Shown here: piece after piece, positions 1 to 5,599 of the stretch
Position numbering within the stretch: the stretch's first letter is position 1
Layout of the letters: the number at the start of each line of letters is the position of its first letter
NCBI GenBank assembly: GCA_034430335.1
Contig: DAOUES010000163.1
Span: 1 to 12,318 of the forward strand
DNA length: 12,318 nt
Source of the DNA: JAFGOY01 sp034430335
GTDB lineage: Bacteria; Chloroflexota; Anaerolineae; Aggregatilineales; UBA3940
Direction of reading: 5' to 3'
Program-made: the position numbers and the translations under genes
Notes under the pieces: model-generated
Seen by the model: the letters and a program-made list of their open reading frames with translations, nothing else
What the model was told of the DNA's origin: nothing
The model's database searches: none

Positions 1-152
1 GCTTTCTGGAAGATCGCCGGGTTCGAGGTCATCCCCCGGATGCCCTCGTCGATCAGCGCCTTGATCTCGCCCGATTGAAGCAGGTCCCTCGATATGTTGT
101 CATACCAGAGACTCTGCCCGTGTTCGTGTAATCTGTAAAAAATGTCTGCCAC
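1..152 (-). CDS. tal: Transaldolase, N-terminal fragment (gene runs off the left edge)
   Basis: The first 50 codons of a transaldolase are readable on the minus strand. Transaldolase moves a dihydroxyacetone unit between sugar phosphates in the cytoplasmic non-oxidative pentose phosphate pathway. The peptide begins VADIFYRLHEHGQSLWYDNI, continues with SRDLLQSGEIKALIDEGIRG and reaches MTSNPAIFQKA. The HexGQSxWxDxISR-(D/E)LL and G(I/V)TSNPxIF signatures are diagnostic for bacterial transaldolases, the latter forming the first strand of the TIM barrel. The GTG start at 150-152 follows an AGGAG core about six bases upstream; no ATG in frame lies nearby. The catalytic lysine and the remainder lie outside the window, so a fusion with glucose-6-phosphate isomerase, known in some bacteria, cannot be tested. 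It is divergent from the uracil-DNA glycosylase gene. The identity is near certain; the start is likely. Confidence 0.9.
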   Translation of the reverse strand, partial: MADIFYRLHEHGQSLWYDNISRDLLQSGEIKALIDEGIRGMTSNPAIFQK

Positions 153-237
153 TCGTTTCTCCTCACGTAGAATTGTCAGCACACCGGCCCGGACGCTCAG
201 AAAAACCTGATCTTTGCGCCCTTTGCGGTTTGATTGT

Positions 238-266
238 GATCATGCCAAAAAACCATGTTGATTATA
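238..266 (-). promoter_or_regulatory. Candidate -10 box for the transaldolase gene
   Basis: Read on the minus strand, a perfect TATAAT lies at 261-266, which would put the transcript start near 254 and give a leader of about 100 bases before the GTG at 152. The hexamer 17 bases upstream of it (TAGATC) matches the -35 consensus at only three of six positions, so only the -10 is convincing. The spacer between the divergent genes (153-374) holds no other gene that I can support. Confidence 0.45.
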
Positions 267-339
267 ACGCACGTGACGGGGGCGATCTATCCGCCTGTGG
301 AGTCTTAACAGGGTTATCAAAGATAGCACCAAAGACTTC

Positions 340-368
340 TTGACCTTTACCGTCCCACTTTGTACACT
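340..368 (+). promoter_or_regulatory. Sigma-70-type promoter placing the transcript start at the UDG start codon
   Basis: TTGACC (340-345, five of six to consensus) and TACACT (363-368, four of six) are separated by exactly 17 bases. Transcription would be expected to begin about seven bases after the -10, at or next to the A of the ATG at 375. No Shine-Dalgarno sequence precedes that ATG. Together these suggest a leaderless mRNA. Confidence 0.6.
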
Positions 369-374
369 CGTCCC

Positions 375-986
375 ATGACCACCTTTGACACACTCGACGA
401 CCTTCATAGCCAGCTATCGCAATGTCGAAAGTGCCTCGAAGCAGGCTACCGGATCGAGTCACGGCCCATCTTCTCAGGTTCGGCTTCCGCCCGCCTGATG
501 CTGATCGGCCAGGCTCCCGGTTCGTCAGAAGGCGATCTCGGCTACCCGTTCGGCGGCAGCGCCGGTCAGCGCCTCTTTCGATGGCTGTCACGCGCCGGTT
601 GGGACGAGAAGACCTTCCGCGAAAAGTGTTACATCACCGCCGTTACCAAGTGCTTCCCCGGCAATGATACAAACGGCAGCGGTGATCGAGTCCCGACGGC
701 AGCCGAGCGCAAGCTGTGCCGACCCTGGCTCGATGGCGAACTGGCCTTCGTCCAGCCCGAAGTGATCGTTCTTGTCGGTCGCCTTGCGATCCAGTTGTAC
801 TACCCGCCCAAAGTCAAGCTGTCCGATGTGATCGGCGAGACGACTGTCAGCGAGGATCAGCAGGTGTTGATCCCCCTGCCGCATCCATCCGGCGCATCCC
901 GCTGGTTCCACGAACCGGCGAACGTGGGCCGCCTCGAACGTGCAATCTATGCGCTGAAGCGCATCAAAGCGGAGTTGAACCTGTGA
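375..986 (+). CDS. Uracil-DNA glycosylase-family protein (Fe-S, family 4-like)
   Basis: A 203-residue protein of the uracil-DNA glycosylase superfamily, expected to remove uracil from DNA as the first step of base-excision repair. Visible motifs are the active-site loop IGQAPGSSEGDLGYPFGG (residues 44-61), the CYITAVTKCFP strand (85-95), IVLVG (131-135) and the HPSGASRW loop (170-177), which corresponds to the HPS motif that grips DNA. Cysteines C17, C20, C93 and C115 sit where family 4 enzymes bind a 4Fe-4S cluster; the gap between the last two (21 residues) is longer than is usual in family 4. The residue after the first Gly of motif 1 is Gln46, where family 4 typically has Glu. I chose the ATG at 375 over the TTG at 360 because the promoter -10 overlaps the TTG region. 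It is translationally coupled to the protease gene. The superfamily is sure; the exact family and substrate range are less so. Confidence 0.85.
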   Translation: MTTFDTLDDLHSQLSQCRKCLEAGYRIESRPIFSGSASARLMLIGQAPGSSEGDLGYPFGGSAGQRLFRWLSRAGWDEKTFREKCYITAVTKCFPGNDTNGSGDRVPTAAERKLCRPWLDGELAFVQPEVIVLVGRLAIQLYYPPKVKLSDVIGETTVSEDQQVLIPLPHPSGASRWFHEPANVGRLERAIYALKRIKAELNL

Positions 987-1795
987 TCGAATCACCCGGC
1001 AGCCAGGAACATCAATTCGACCCCTCTCACGAATCTCCAGCCCCTTCCATGTTAGGCCGCTGGCTCCTGGTCGGGACATTGTTGAGCACTCACGTCCTCT
1101 TGCAGTTGATCCTGGGTCTGGCCTATTTCTATTGGATGACCAGTCTGTCCGTCATGCCCATGTCGGTCGATGAACTGCTCGTCGACCCGTCCTTCAACTG
1201 GGTGGCTCTCCTGGCGGCGGGTTTCGCGGCGGTGATGACGATTGCCACTGCGCTGATCTGGCCGTCAGTCTGGGAAAAAGTCACATCGTCGGATTTTTCG
1301 TTTGCCGAATGGTTTTCCTGGCGAAAGTCCAAATTCATCCCCCTGTGGGCGGTGCCGGTCGGCACCATTGCCGTGATGATGTTCGTCGGCTACGGCGTCA
1401 GCGCCCTGGTTGGCCCCACCGAAGTCGAGGCGCAGCAGGGTTTGTTCTCGACCCTCGGTCTTGCGTTTGCTTCCTCTGTCACCGTTACGACGGTCGTACC
1501 GCTTGCCGAAGAACTGGTCTTTCGTGGTGCATTGTACAATGCGCTGCTCGCCATCGTCTCGAAGGAGCGCCCGGCCTGGCTGCGCCACGTCCTCCCGTTC
1601 GTCGTCAGCGGCGCTTTGTTTGCCGGGGCGCATCTGCTGACCGGGTTTGTCAATCCCGGATCGATTGTGAGCATCATTTTGCTCTCCGCTTTCCTGACCG
1701 GCCTGCGTGCATTGACCGGTTCCCTGTGGCCCGGCCTGGTGGCCCACATCGTGTGGAACGGCGTCGCCGCTATTGGTGCCATTCTGATGTCCTGA
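983..1795 (+). CDS. CPBP-family intramembrane metalloprotease
   Basis: A 270-residue integral membrane protein of the CPBP (CAAX protease and bacteriocin-processing, also called Abi) family of intramembrane glutamic or metalloproteases. The three family motifs are all present: EELVFR (residues 176-181, with the catalytic Glu pair and Arg), FAGAH (213-217) and HIVWN (255-259). About six hydrophobic segments are visible, at roughly 27-50, 73-93, 120-142, 156-175, 203-222 and 228-250, after a polar N-terminal tail of about 22 residues. The GTG at 983 overlaps the TGA of the preceding gene as GTGA, with GGAG at 971-974 as ribosome binding site. An internal ATG (residue 23) is possible but lacks a comparable site. 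Substrates of this family range from prenylated proteins to bacteriocin leaders; none can be assigned here, and the pairing with a DNA glycosylase gives no obvious clue. Confidence 0.85.
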   Translation: MIESPGSQEHQFDPSHESPAPSMLGRWLLVGTLLSTHVLLQLILGLAYFYWMTSLSVMPMSVDELLVDPSFNWVALLAAGFAAVMTIATALIWPSVWEKVTSSDFSFAEWFSWRKSKFIPLWAVPVGTIAVMMFVGYGVSALVGPTEVEAQQGLFSTLGLAFASSVTVTTVVPLAEELVFRGALYNALLAIVSKERPAWLRHVLPFVVSGALFAGAHLLTGFVNPGSIVSIILLSAFLTGLRALTGSLWPGLVAHIVWNGVAAIGAILMS

Positions 1796-1949
1796 TCCGG
1801 CCCACCACCGTCGATCTCGGCGTCGGTCGAATCGGGTTTTTCTACCATTCCGGCGTTCAGGTGGTAAAATTGAATTGGCGGCCAGTTCAACAGATGGACG
1901 GCTGTTATTGATGACATTGCGCTGCATCTATTGAAATCGAGAGTATCGA

Positions 1950-2603
1950 ATGAGTAACTCAACCGGCAACGGCGATCTCCCCGGCGGACAGAACGTCGAT
2001 TCGGCACAACAGGATAACGATCACAAGATTGTCGAACCCCCGCTGGGTGATCAGGATACCCGCCCGTTGAAACCCTTGAGGCCGGTCGACCTGTCTCCTG
2101 GACAGGAACCCGTCGAGCCGGTTGATCCGCCCAGGGCGACGATCCTCCAGGAGGCGAAGCCCTCCCGGTGGCTGGATCGGCAGCCGCCCTCCGCGCTTGA
2201 CGAAACCGACCGGGTCCGGCTGCTCCCCCGTCTCCCCGACCCGGTCCCCTGGCGGGTGATCCTCCAGATGATCCAGCCGGGCCAGACCCGGATCGGCCTG
2301 AATGTCTGGAAGTCGCTCATTATCGGGCGGGCTGATCTCGCTGCCAATGTCAACCCCGATCTCGACATGACTCCTCATCAGGCCCATGAACTGGGAGTCT
2401 CGCGCCAGCATGCCGTCTTGACGCCGGGCAACAACGCGCTGTTTCTCTCCGATCTCGAAAGCAAGAACGGCACCTGGGTCAACGGCAAATACCTTCCCCC
2501 CGGCGTTCGCTATCCGCTCTCGGAAGGTGACCAGATCGAGTTTGGATTGATCAAGCTGGTGGTTCGCACGGTCAGCCCGTTGGTGCGTGACATCGAAGAA
2601 TAG
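1950..2603 (+). CDS. FHA-domain protein
   Basis: A 217-residue soluble protein with a C-terminal forkhead-associated domain, a module that binds phosphothreonine peptides. The FHA signature runs IIGR (residues 124-127), VSRQHA (150-155), LSDLESKNGTWVNG (166-179) and LSEGDQIEFG (190-199). The Arg of GR, the Ser-Arg of SRQH and the Asn-Gly of NGT/VNG are the known phosphopeptide-contacting positions and are intact. Residues 1-100 are Pro- and charge-rich, low in hydrophobics and probably disordered; they contain threonines that could themselves be kinase targets, but this is inference. The start ATG follows GAGAG (1939-1943) by six bases. No Ser/Thr kinase or phosphatase gene lies in the window, so its partner is unknown. 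There is no signal peptide or membrane segment. Confidence 0.85.
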   Translation: MSNSTGNGDLPGGQNVDSAQQDNDHKIVEPPLGDQDTRPLKPLRPVDLSPGQEPVEPVDPPRATILQEAKPSRWLDRQPPSALDETDRVRLLPRLPDPVPWRVILQMIQPGQTRIGLNVWKSLIIGRADLAANVNPDLDMTPHQAHELGVSRQHAVLTPGNNALFLSDLESKNGTWVNGKYLPPGVRYPLSEGDQIEFGLIKLVVRTVSPLVRDIEE

Positions 2604-2704
2604 TGCCCTGTAAACCTGGATAATCAGCGTTTCATCTGGCGCAACGCCTCGCCCGATCTCTTCTCGCAGGGGCGACTCTTGCGGTCGTCCAGGATCAATT
2701 TTGG

Positions 2705-2724
2705 CCCGGTGCTTCAGCGCCGGG
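2705..2724 (+). other. Short strong hairpin upstream of the sirtuin gene
   Basis: CCCGGTGC (2705-2712) pairs with GCGCCGGG (2717-2724) around a TTCA tetraloop, giving eight pairs with one T-G wobble. No T-run follows on either strand, so it is not a classical intrinsic terminator. It falls between TTGGCC (2701-2706) and GATACT (2725-2730), a weak promoter-like pair. It may be an RNA structure in the FHA-sirtuin spacer, or part of a promoter spacer by chance. Confidence 0.35.
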
Positions 2725-2763
2725 GATACTGTCGATGATTGCCCCCGAAAGCGAGTAACCTCC

Positions 2764-3537
2764 ATGACCCTCGCCCGAAACATTCTGAAGGCCGCCGAAG
2801 CGCTGAATCAGGCGCGGTATGTCGTCGTCAGCACCGGTTCCGGCATTTCCAGGGAAAGCGGCATCCAGACTTTTCGTGAGGCCCAGACCGGCCTCTGGGG
2901 AAAATATGATCCCCAGGAGCTTGCCACGCCCCAGGCGTATTATCGCAATCCCGATTTCGTCTGGAAGTGGTACCAGTACCGTTTTGGCCTGGTTGCTAGA
3001 GCCGAGCCGAATCCCGGCCATTATGCCGTCGCCGAACTCGAAAAGCTGGTTCCCCGCCTTGTCGTCCTGACCCAGAACATCGACAACCTCCACACCCGCG
3101 CGGGCAGCACCGATGTCGTCGAGCTTCACGGGAATATCAGCCGGTTCAAGTGTTCGGCCAACTGCCGGGGTGATCCGACTGTCGTCGATCTGAATACCAT
3201 CGACCACGACGAGGATCACGCCCCCCACTGCCCGCACTGCGATGCGCTGGTCCGCCCCGATGTCATCTGGTTCGGCGAGAATCTCCCGGCGCAGGCCATC
3301 GACCGCGCCTTTGCCGTCTCTGCCGGATGTGACCTGATGCTGGTTGTCGGCACATCGGGGATCGTTCAACCGGCGGCGTCGCTGCCCGTGCTCGCCCGCC
3401 GCTCCGGTGCGATGGTGATCGAAGTGAACCCCAATCCCGGCCAGATCACGCCCCTTGCCCATATTTTTCTACAGGGGCCGTCCGGCGAAGTTCTCCCCCG
3501 CCTTGTCGATGCTGTCCGCGAAATGCGCAGCGGGTAA
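2764..3537 (+). CDS. cobB: Sirtuin NAD-dependent protein deacylase, class III (SIRT5/CobB-like)
   Basis: A 257-residue sirtuin, which removes acyl groups from lysine side chains with consumption of NAD+, releasing nicotinamide and O-acyl-ADP-ribose. Motifs in order: the NAD loop TGSGISRESGIQTFR (residues 24-38), TQNIDNLH (103-110), catalytic His122 in ELHGN, a zinc ribbon from C130, C134, C156 and C159, RPDVIWFGE (164-172), then VGTSG and EVNPN near the end. Tyr70 and Arg73 in WYQYR match the YxxR pair with which SIRT5 and CobB bind succinyl or malonyl groups, so desuccinylase activity is a reasonable inference. Two NAD-loop positions are unusual: Ser26 where Ala is common, and Gln-Thr where most enzymes have Pro-Asp. 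I prefer the ATG at 2764 over the upstream TTG at 2701 because homology begins here, though neither start has a clear Shine-Dalgarno sequence. It appears to be transcribed alone or with the FHA gene. Confidence 0.9.
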   Translation: MTLARNILKAAEALNQARYVVVSTGSGISRESGIQTFREAQTGLWGKYDPQELATPQAYYRNPDFVWKWYQYRFGLVARAEPNPGHYAVAELEKLVPRLVVLTQNIDNLHTRAGSTDVVELHGNISRFKCSANCRGDPTVVDLNTIDHDEDHAPHCPHCDALVRPDVIWFGENLPAQAIDRAFAVSAGCDLMLVVGTSGIVQPAASLPVLARRSGAMVIEVNPNPGQITPLAHIFLQGPSGEVLPRLVDAVREMRSG

Positions 3538-3572
3538 AAACAAGAATGCTGACCATCTGGCTGTCAGCATTC
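3535..3572 (-). terminator. Intrinsic terminator for the minus-strand small genes
   Basis: GAATGCTGAC (3544-3553) and GTCAGCATTC (3563-3572) form a perfect 10-bp stem with a 9-base loop. Read on the minus strand, the stem is followed by TTGTTTTT (3535-3542), so it terminates leftward transcription about 40 bases after the stop of the 70-aa small gene. The plus-strand side has no T-run, although the A-run ahead of the stem could let it serve the convergent sirtuin gene weakly. Confidence 0.8.
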
Positions 3573-3611
3573 CTGTCGTCCATCGGCGAGCCTCGCCGCG
3601 TGTAGTTTCTC

Positions 3612-3824
3612 CTATGCGCCAACCCTCGATTGGGTGACATCGGGGCATGGGGCTTCTCTGCCCTGTAGTTCGGTGCCGACCATGACCATCCATTCGCCCA
3701 GCCGTGCGGCCAGGATATGCTGATGGTCGCGTGCTGTGTTCTTCAGGTGATGCGTGTCCACCTGTTGCAGCTTCGCCTGTTGGTGCTGGAGCATCTTCTC
3801 CAGGTAGTATTCATTCCTGTACAT
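3612..3824 (-). CDS. Small protein B (70 aa), paralogue of the adjacent 77-aa protein
   Basis: I do not recognise a family. The ATG at 3822-3824 is preceded by AAGGA about seven bases upstream, and the gene ends about 40 bases before a well-formed terminator, which supports it as real. The protein has an N-terminal YYLEKMLQHQQAKLQQ stretch (residues 6-21) that should form an amphipathic helix, a His/Asp-rich middle, and a hydrophobic GEWMVMVGTEL segment (43-53). The same elements occur at the same positions in the neighbouring 77-aa protein: YLEK, HxQAxxQ and GxWMxxxGTxLxxR. The hydrophobic part is too short and too polar for a membrane helix. It contains one cysteine and several histidines but no obvious metal site. 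A compact helical protein is inferred; its function is unknown. Confidence 0.65.
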   Translation of the reverse strand: MYRNEYYLEKMLQHQQAKLQQVDTHHLKNTARDHQHILAARLGEWMVMVGTELQGREAPCPDVTQSRVGA

Positions 3825-3890
3825 GATCTTTTCCTTGTCGTTCTACAAATAAAAACCCGTTACTTTACGCAGCATCCCTGCCCCTGCTGT

Positions 3891-4124
3891 CTAGCCGCCG
3901 GTTTCGCGTTTGGGTTCCAGCGAAACACCGGGTTCGGTCAGGCTTCCATAGCGTTCTTTGAGCACTGTCCCCGTCTCGATCATCCATACCCCGATCTGTG
4001 CCAGGTGAGGCCTGCTGCGTCGTTCGCTCCGCTGATCGAGGCGCGGCGCTGACAGCTTGCGCTGGACTTCGGCCTGGCGGTGCTCGACGAACTTTTCCAG
4101 GTAAAAACTGCTTCTCTGCTCCAT
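3891..4124 (-). CDS. Small protein A (77 aa), paralogue of the adjacent 70-aa protein
   Basis: No family is recognised. The ATG at 4122-4124 has a strong GGGGAGG ribosome binding site eight bases upstream (4134-4139 on the plus strand), which chooses it over longer upstream extensions of the frame. Residues 7-22 (FYLEKFVEHRQAEVQR) match the YLEK-HxQA-Q helix of protein B, and residues 42-58 (AQIGVWMIETGTVLKER) match its GxWMxxxGTxLxxR segment, with about eight of seventeen identities there. The linker between them is strongly basic (DQRSERRSRPH). The C-terminus is polar. The two genes are 66 bases apart and follow the winged-helix regulator by 113 bases on the same strand, so they may be co-transcribed with it. 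A tandem duplication followed by divergence is the simplest origin. Confidence 0.68.
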   Translation of the reverse strand: MEQRSSFYLEKFVEHRQAEVQRKLSAPRLDQRSERRSRPHLAQIGVWMIETGTVLKERYGSLTEPGVSLEPKRETGG

Positions 4125-4237
4125 CTTTAGTTCCTCCCCATGACCAACTGTTGTCTTCGAAAAGATGAGCAAGTTACCAGTACGTCGTAAATCCGGCTTG
4201 GTTCCAATAAAAGGCGTCTTTTGTATACCGGTAATGC

Positions 4238-5326
4238 TTATAGTTGTACTAACCGCTTCACCGCATCGAACGTGCTGTTGAACCGTCGTGAGTTCAGGCG
4301 GAAGCACTTTGCTCCTTCTTTTCGTTGTGAATTGAGATATCCCGCAGCCGCCAACTGTGTCAGGTGCCGCTGTGCTGTCGATTGTGTCAAATCAAGCTCA
4401 TCCATGATTGCCGATGTACATAATTCACCTCTTTCCGCGATCAGCGACAGTATCCGCAGTCTGGTTTCATCAGACAGGGCATTGAGTCTCACCAGAATCT
4501 CGTTGATGCTCAGGTCGGGCGAACTGGTGTGTACGCCTTCCGGCACCCGTGCGCCGAAAACGCACCAGACCGTGTCCTCGCCCATGAACCAGTACTTGTA
4601 TGGCCCGATGTGCGCCGCCGGCGAGAACACCAGTTTCTTCGCCGTGTCCATACAGTACAGGGATTTGCTGCATGGTTCGTCGTCGAATACGAACCGGTAC
4701 GCATCCATCTTCGACATTACGCCGAAATCGACCTGTTTGAAGGCGTCCGCTGACTCTTGAACGATGGGTTTGACTCGTTCCCATTCGTCCCGCATGGTCG
4801 TTTCCCACCAGCGTTCGAGGTGGGAGACCACTACCTCTTTAAGGCGAGGTGGGTCGAGCAGCAGCCGGTACCCCTCGGCTTCGACTTCGATGTCAATCGG
4901 GTGTGATGGCAGCCGCATTTGTAAATAGCTCAGGAAGTCGTCCATGTTGTCCAGCAGCGCCATCGGCTCCGGCGTATTGCTGATGTCCACTTCGGGTTCG
5001 CTGAACTGTTCGCTGACGTATCTCTCCAGCACCCGGTCACGGAGTTCTTCCGGTTCCCTCGCGTGCAGGTCGTCCAGGTAGCTCTCGAAGTCGTGATAGC
5101 TGCGTGAGGGTTCGACGGCGTAGTGCAGGCCGATCATCACCACCTGGTGATGGAACATCTCTTCTTTTGACATTGCCGCTGCTGTCTGGTTGATCCAGTC
5201 CGAGAAGCCGGAGGCTTCATTTACTTTTGCAATCGCAAACAGGCTGGTAAATGTATTGTGCGCAGGTTCGACTGCGGTTGTAATCAACGATTGCCGCACC
5301 GGTGAGATGAAATCGGGATTGGGCAT
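4238..5326 (-). CDS. ArsR-type winged-helix regulator with a large unassigned N-terminal domain
   Basis: A 362-residue cytoplasmic protein. The C-terminal part, residues 278-345, is a winged helix of ArsR type: LVRLNALSDETRLRILSLI leads into ERGELCTSAIMDELDLTQ, then STAQRHLTQLAAAGYLNSQR forms the recognition helix region and wing. Residues 1-270 are acidic and mostly helical with several Trp and no membrane segment; I do not recognise them, but ArsR-like regulators with long N-terminal effector domains (for example the DUF5937 type) are known. Typical ArsR proteins are only about 100 residues. Scattered cysteines (C219, C225, C255, C303, C341) do not form the classical CVC metal motif. The ATG at 5324-5326 has AAGGAG upstream and is preferred over an upstream in-frame ATG that lies between promoter and ribosome binding site. 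A strong promoter and an array of repeats lie in front; autoregulation is inferred. Two small paralogous genes follow. Confidence 0.8.
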   Translation of the reverse strand: MPNPDFISPVRQSLITTAVEPAHNTFTSLFAIAKVNEASGFSDWINQTAAAMSKEEMFHHQVVMIGLHYAVEPSRSYHDFESYLDDLHAREPEELRDRVLERYVSEQFSEPEVDISNTPEPMALLDNMDDFLSYLQMRLPSHPIDIEVEAEGYRLLLDPPRLKEVVVSHLERWWETTMRDEWERVKPIVQESADAFKQVDFGVMSKMDAYRFVFDDEPCSKSLYCMDTAKKLVFSPAAHIGPYKYWFMGEDTVWCVFGARVPEGVHTSSPDLSINEILVRLNALSDETRLRILSLIAERGELCTSAIMDELDLTQSTAQRHLTQLAAAGYLNSQRKEGAKCFRLNSRRFNSTFDAVKRLVQL

Positions 5327-5377
5327 TGTGTTTCTCCTTCTTTCCAGGTTTTTACGATGGTAACACACAATCGGGCG

Positions 5378-5415
5378 TTATCCAATTACCTGGGTTACCC
5401 GGATTAACGGGTTAC
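5378..5415 (-). repeat. Five iterated TTA/TAA units in the regulator leader (candidate operators)
   Basis: On the plus strand TTA cores occur at 5378-5380, 5386-5388, 5395-5397, 5404-5406 and 5412-5414, spaced 8, 9, 9 and 8 bases. Flanks are similar: GGGTTACCC (5392-5400) is nearly palindromic, and GGTTAC recurs at 5410-5415. The array begins around the predicted transcript start and ends about 52 bases before the ATG, a position where bound protein would block transcription. That the adjacent winged-helix protein binds it is inference. Confidence 0.5.
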
Positions 5416-5421
5416 ATGAAT

Positions 5422-5450
5422 AATATATCACTATCTGCTCCTCATGTCAA
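5422..5450 (-). promoter_or_regulatory. Strong sigma-70-type promoter of the winged-helix regulator
   Basis: Read on the minus strand, a perfect TTGACA (5445-5450) is followed after exactly 17 bases by TATATT (5422-5427, five of six). This is the best promoter match in the window. The transcript should start near 5415, leaving a leader of about 89 bases before the ATG at 5326. Confidence 0.85.
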
Positions 5451-5475
5451 GGGGGGATTGACCAACCACCCCCCC
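5451..5475. other. G6/C7 inverted repeat between divergent transcription units
   Basis: GGGGGG (5451-5456) can pair with the C-run at 5469-5475 across a 12-base loop. It directly abuts the -35 box of the leftward promoter. No T-run follows, so it is not a terminator. The rest of the divergent spacer up to 5599 contains a pyrimidine-rich tract (about 5490-5514) and no gene that I can support. Confidence 0.35.
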
Positions 5476-5565
5476 TGAGAACCGTCATCTCTTGCCTTTT
5501 CCCTTTTTCTTTTTAATCCGATGCGTGGTATGGTAGGCGTCGTGCAAGGGCTTGATTGTAGTGGT

Positions 5566-5592
5566 TTGCCTGTTCGCTCTTTGGAGTAAAAT
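5566..5592 (+). promoter_or_regulatory. Candidate promoter of the membrane-protein/glycan operon
   Basis: TAAAAT (5587-5592) is a good -10 box, with TTGCCT (5566-5571) 15 bases upstream as a weak -35. The start of transcription would fall about at the ATG at 5600, so this transcript may also be leaderless. The short spacer and weak -35 keep confidence modest. Confidence 0.4.
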
Positions 5593-5599
5593 CTGGCGC

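Noticed and set aside
262..591. 109-codon open frame on the minus strand across the tal-UDG spacer
   Set aside because: It overlaps the promoter and start of the glycosylase gene, has an Arg-rich composition typical of antisense frames and shows no recognisable motif.
1834..1841. T-run after the CPBP gene as a possible terminator
   Set aside because: The bases ahead of it form only short, interrupted stems (four pairs at best), so I could not support an intrinsic terminator.
1865..1870. TAAAAT as -10 box for the FHA gene
   Set aside because: No acceptable -35 hexamer lies 16-18 bases upstream, so the promoter cannot be supported.
1265..2007. Long minus-strand frames opposite the CPBP and FHA genes
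   Set aside because: Their composition (Arg, Gly, Gln-rich, no domains) is that of frames antisense to GC-rich genes; the plus-strand proteins carry clear family motifs.
3717..4052. 111-codon plus-strand frame opposite the small genes
   Set aside because: It is antisense to both small proteins, has no ribosome binding site that I can see and no motif, whereas the minus-strand pair has mutual similarity, good ribosome binding sites and a terminator.
4205..4222. A/T-rich AAAAG-CTTTT hairpin between the regulator and small protein A
   Set aside because: A five-pair A/T-dominated stem is too weak to call a terminator; read-through into the small genes remains likely.
4221..4760. 179-codon plus-strand frame opposite the winged-helix gene
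   Set aside because: The opposite strand encodes a clear ArsR-type winged helix here, and this frame has no ribosome binding site or family signature.
5451..5475. G6/C7 hairpin as a bidirectional terminator
   Set aside because: No T-run follows on either strand and both flanking genes diverge from it, so there is nothing for it to terminate.
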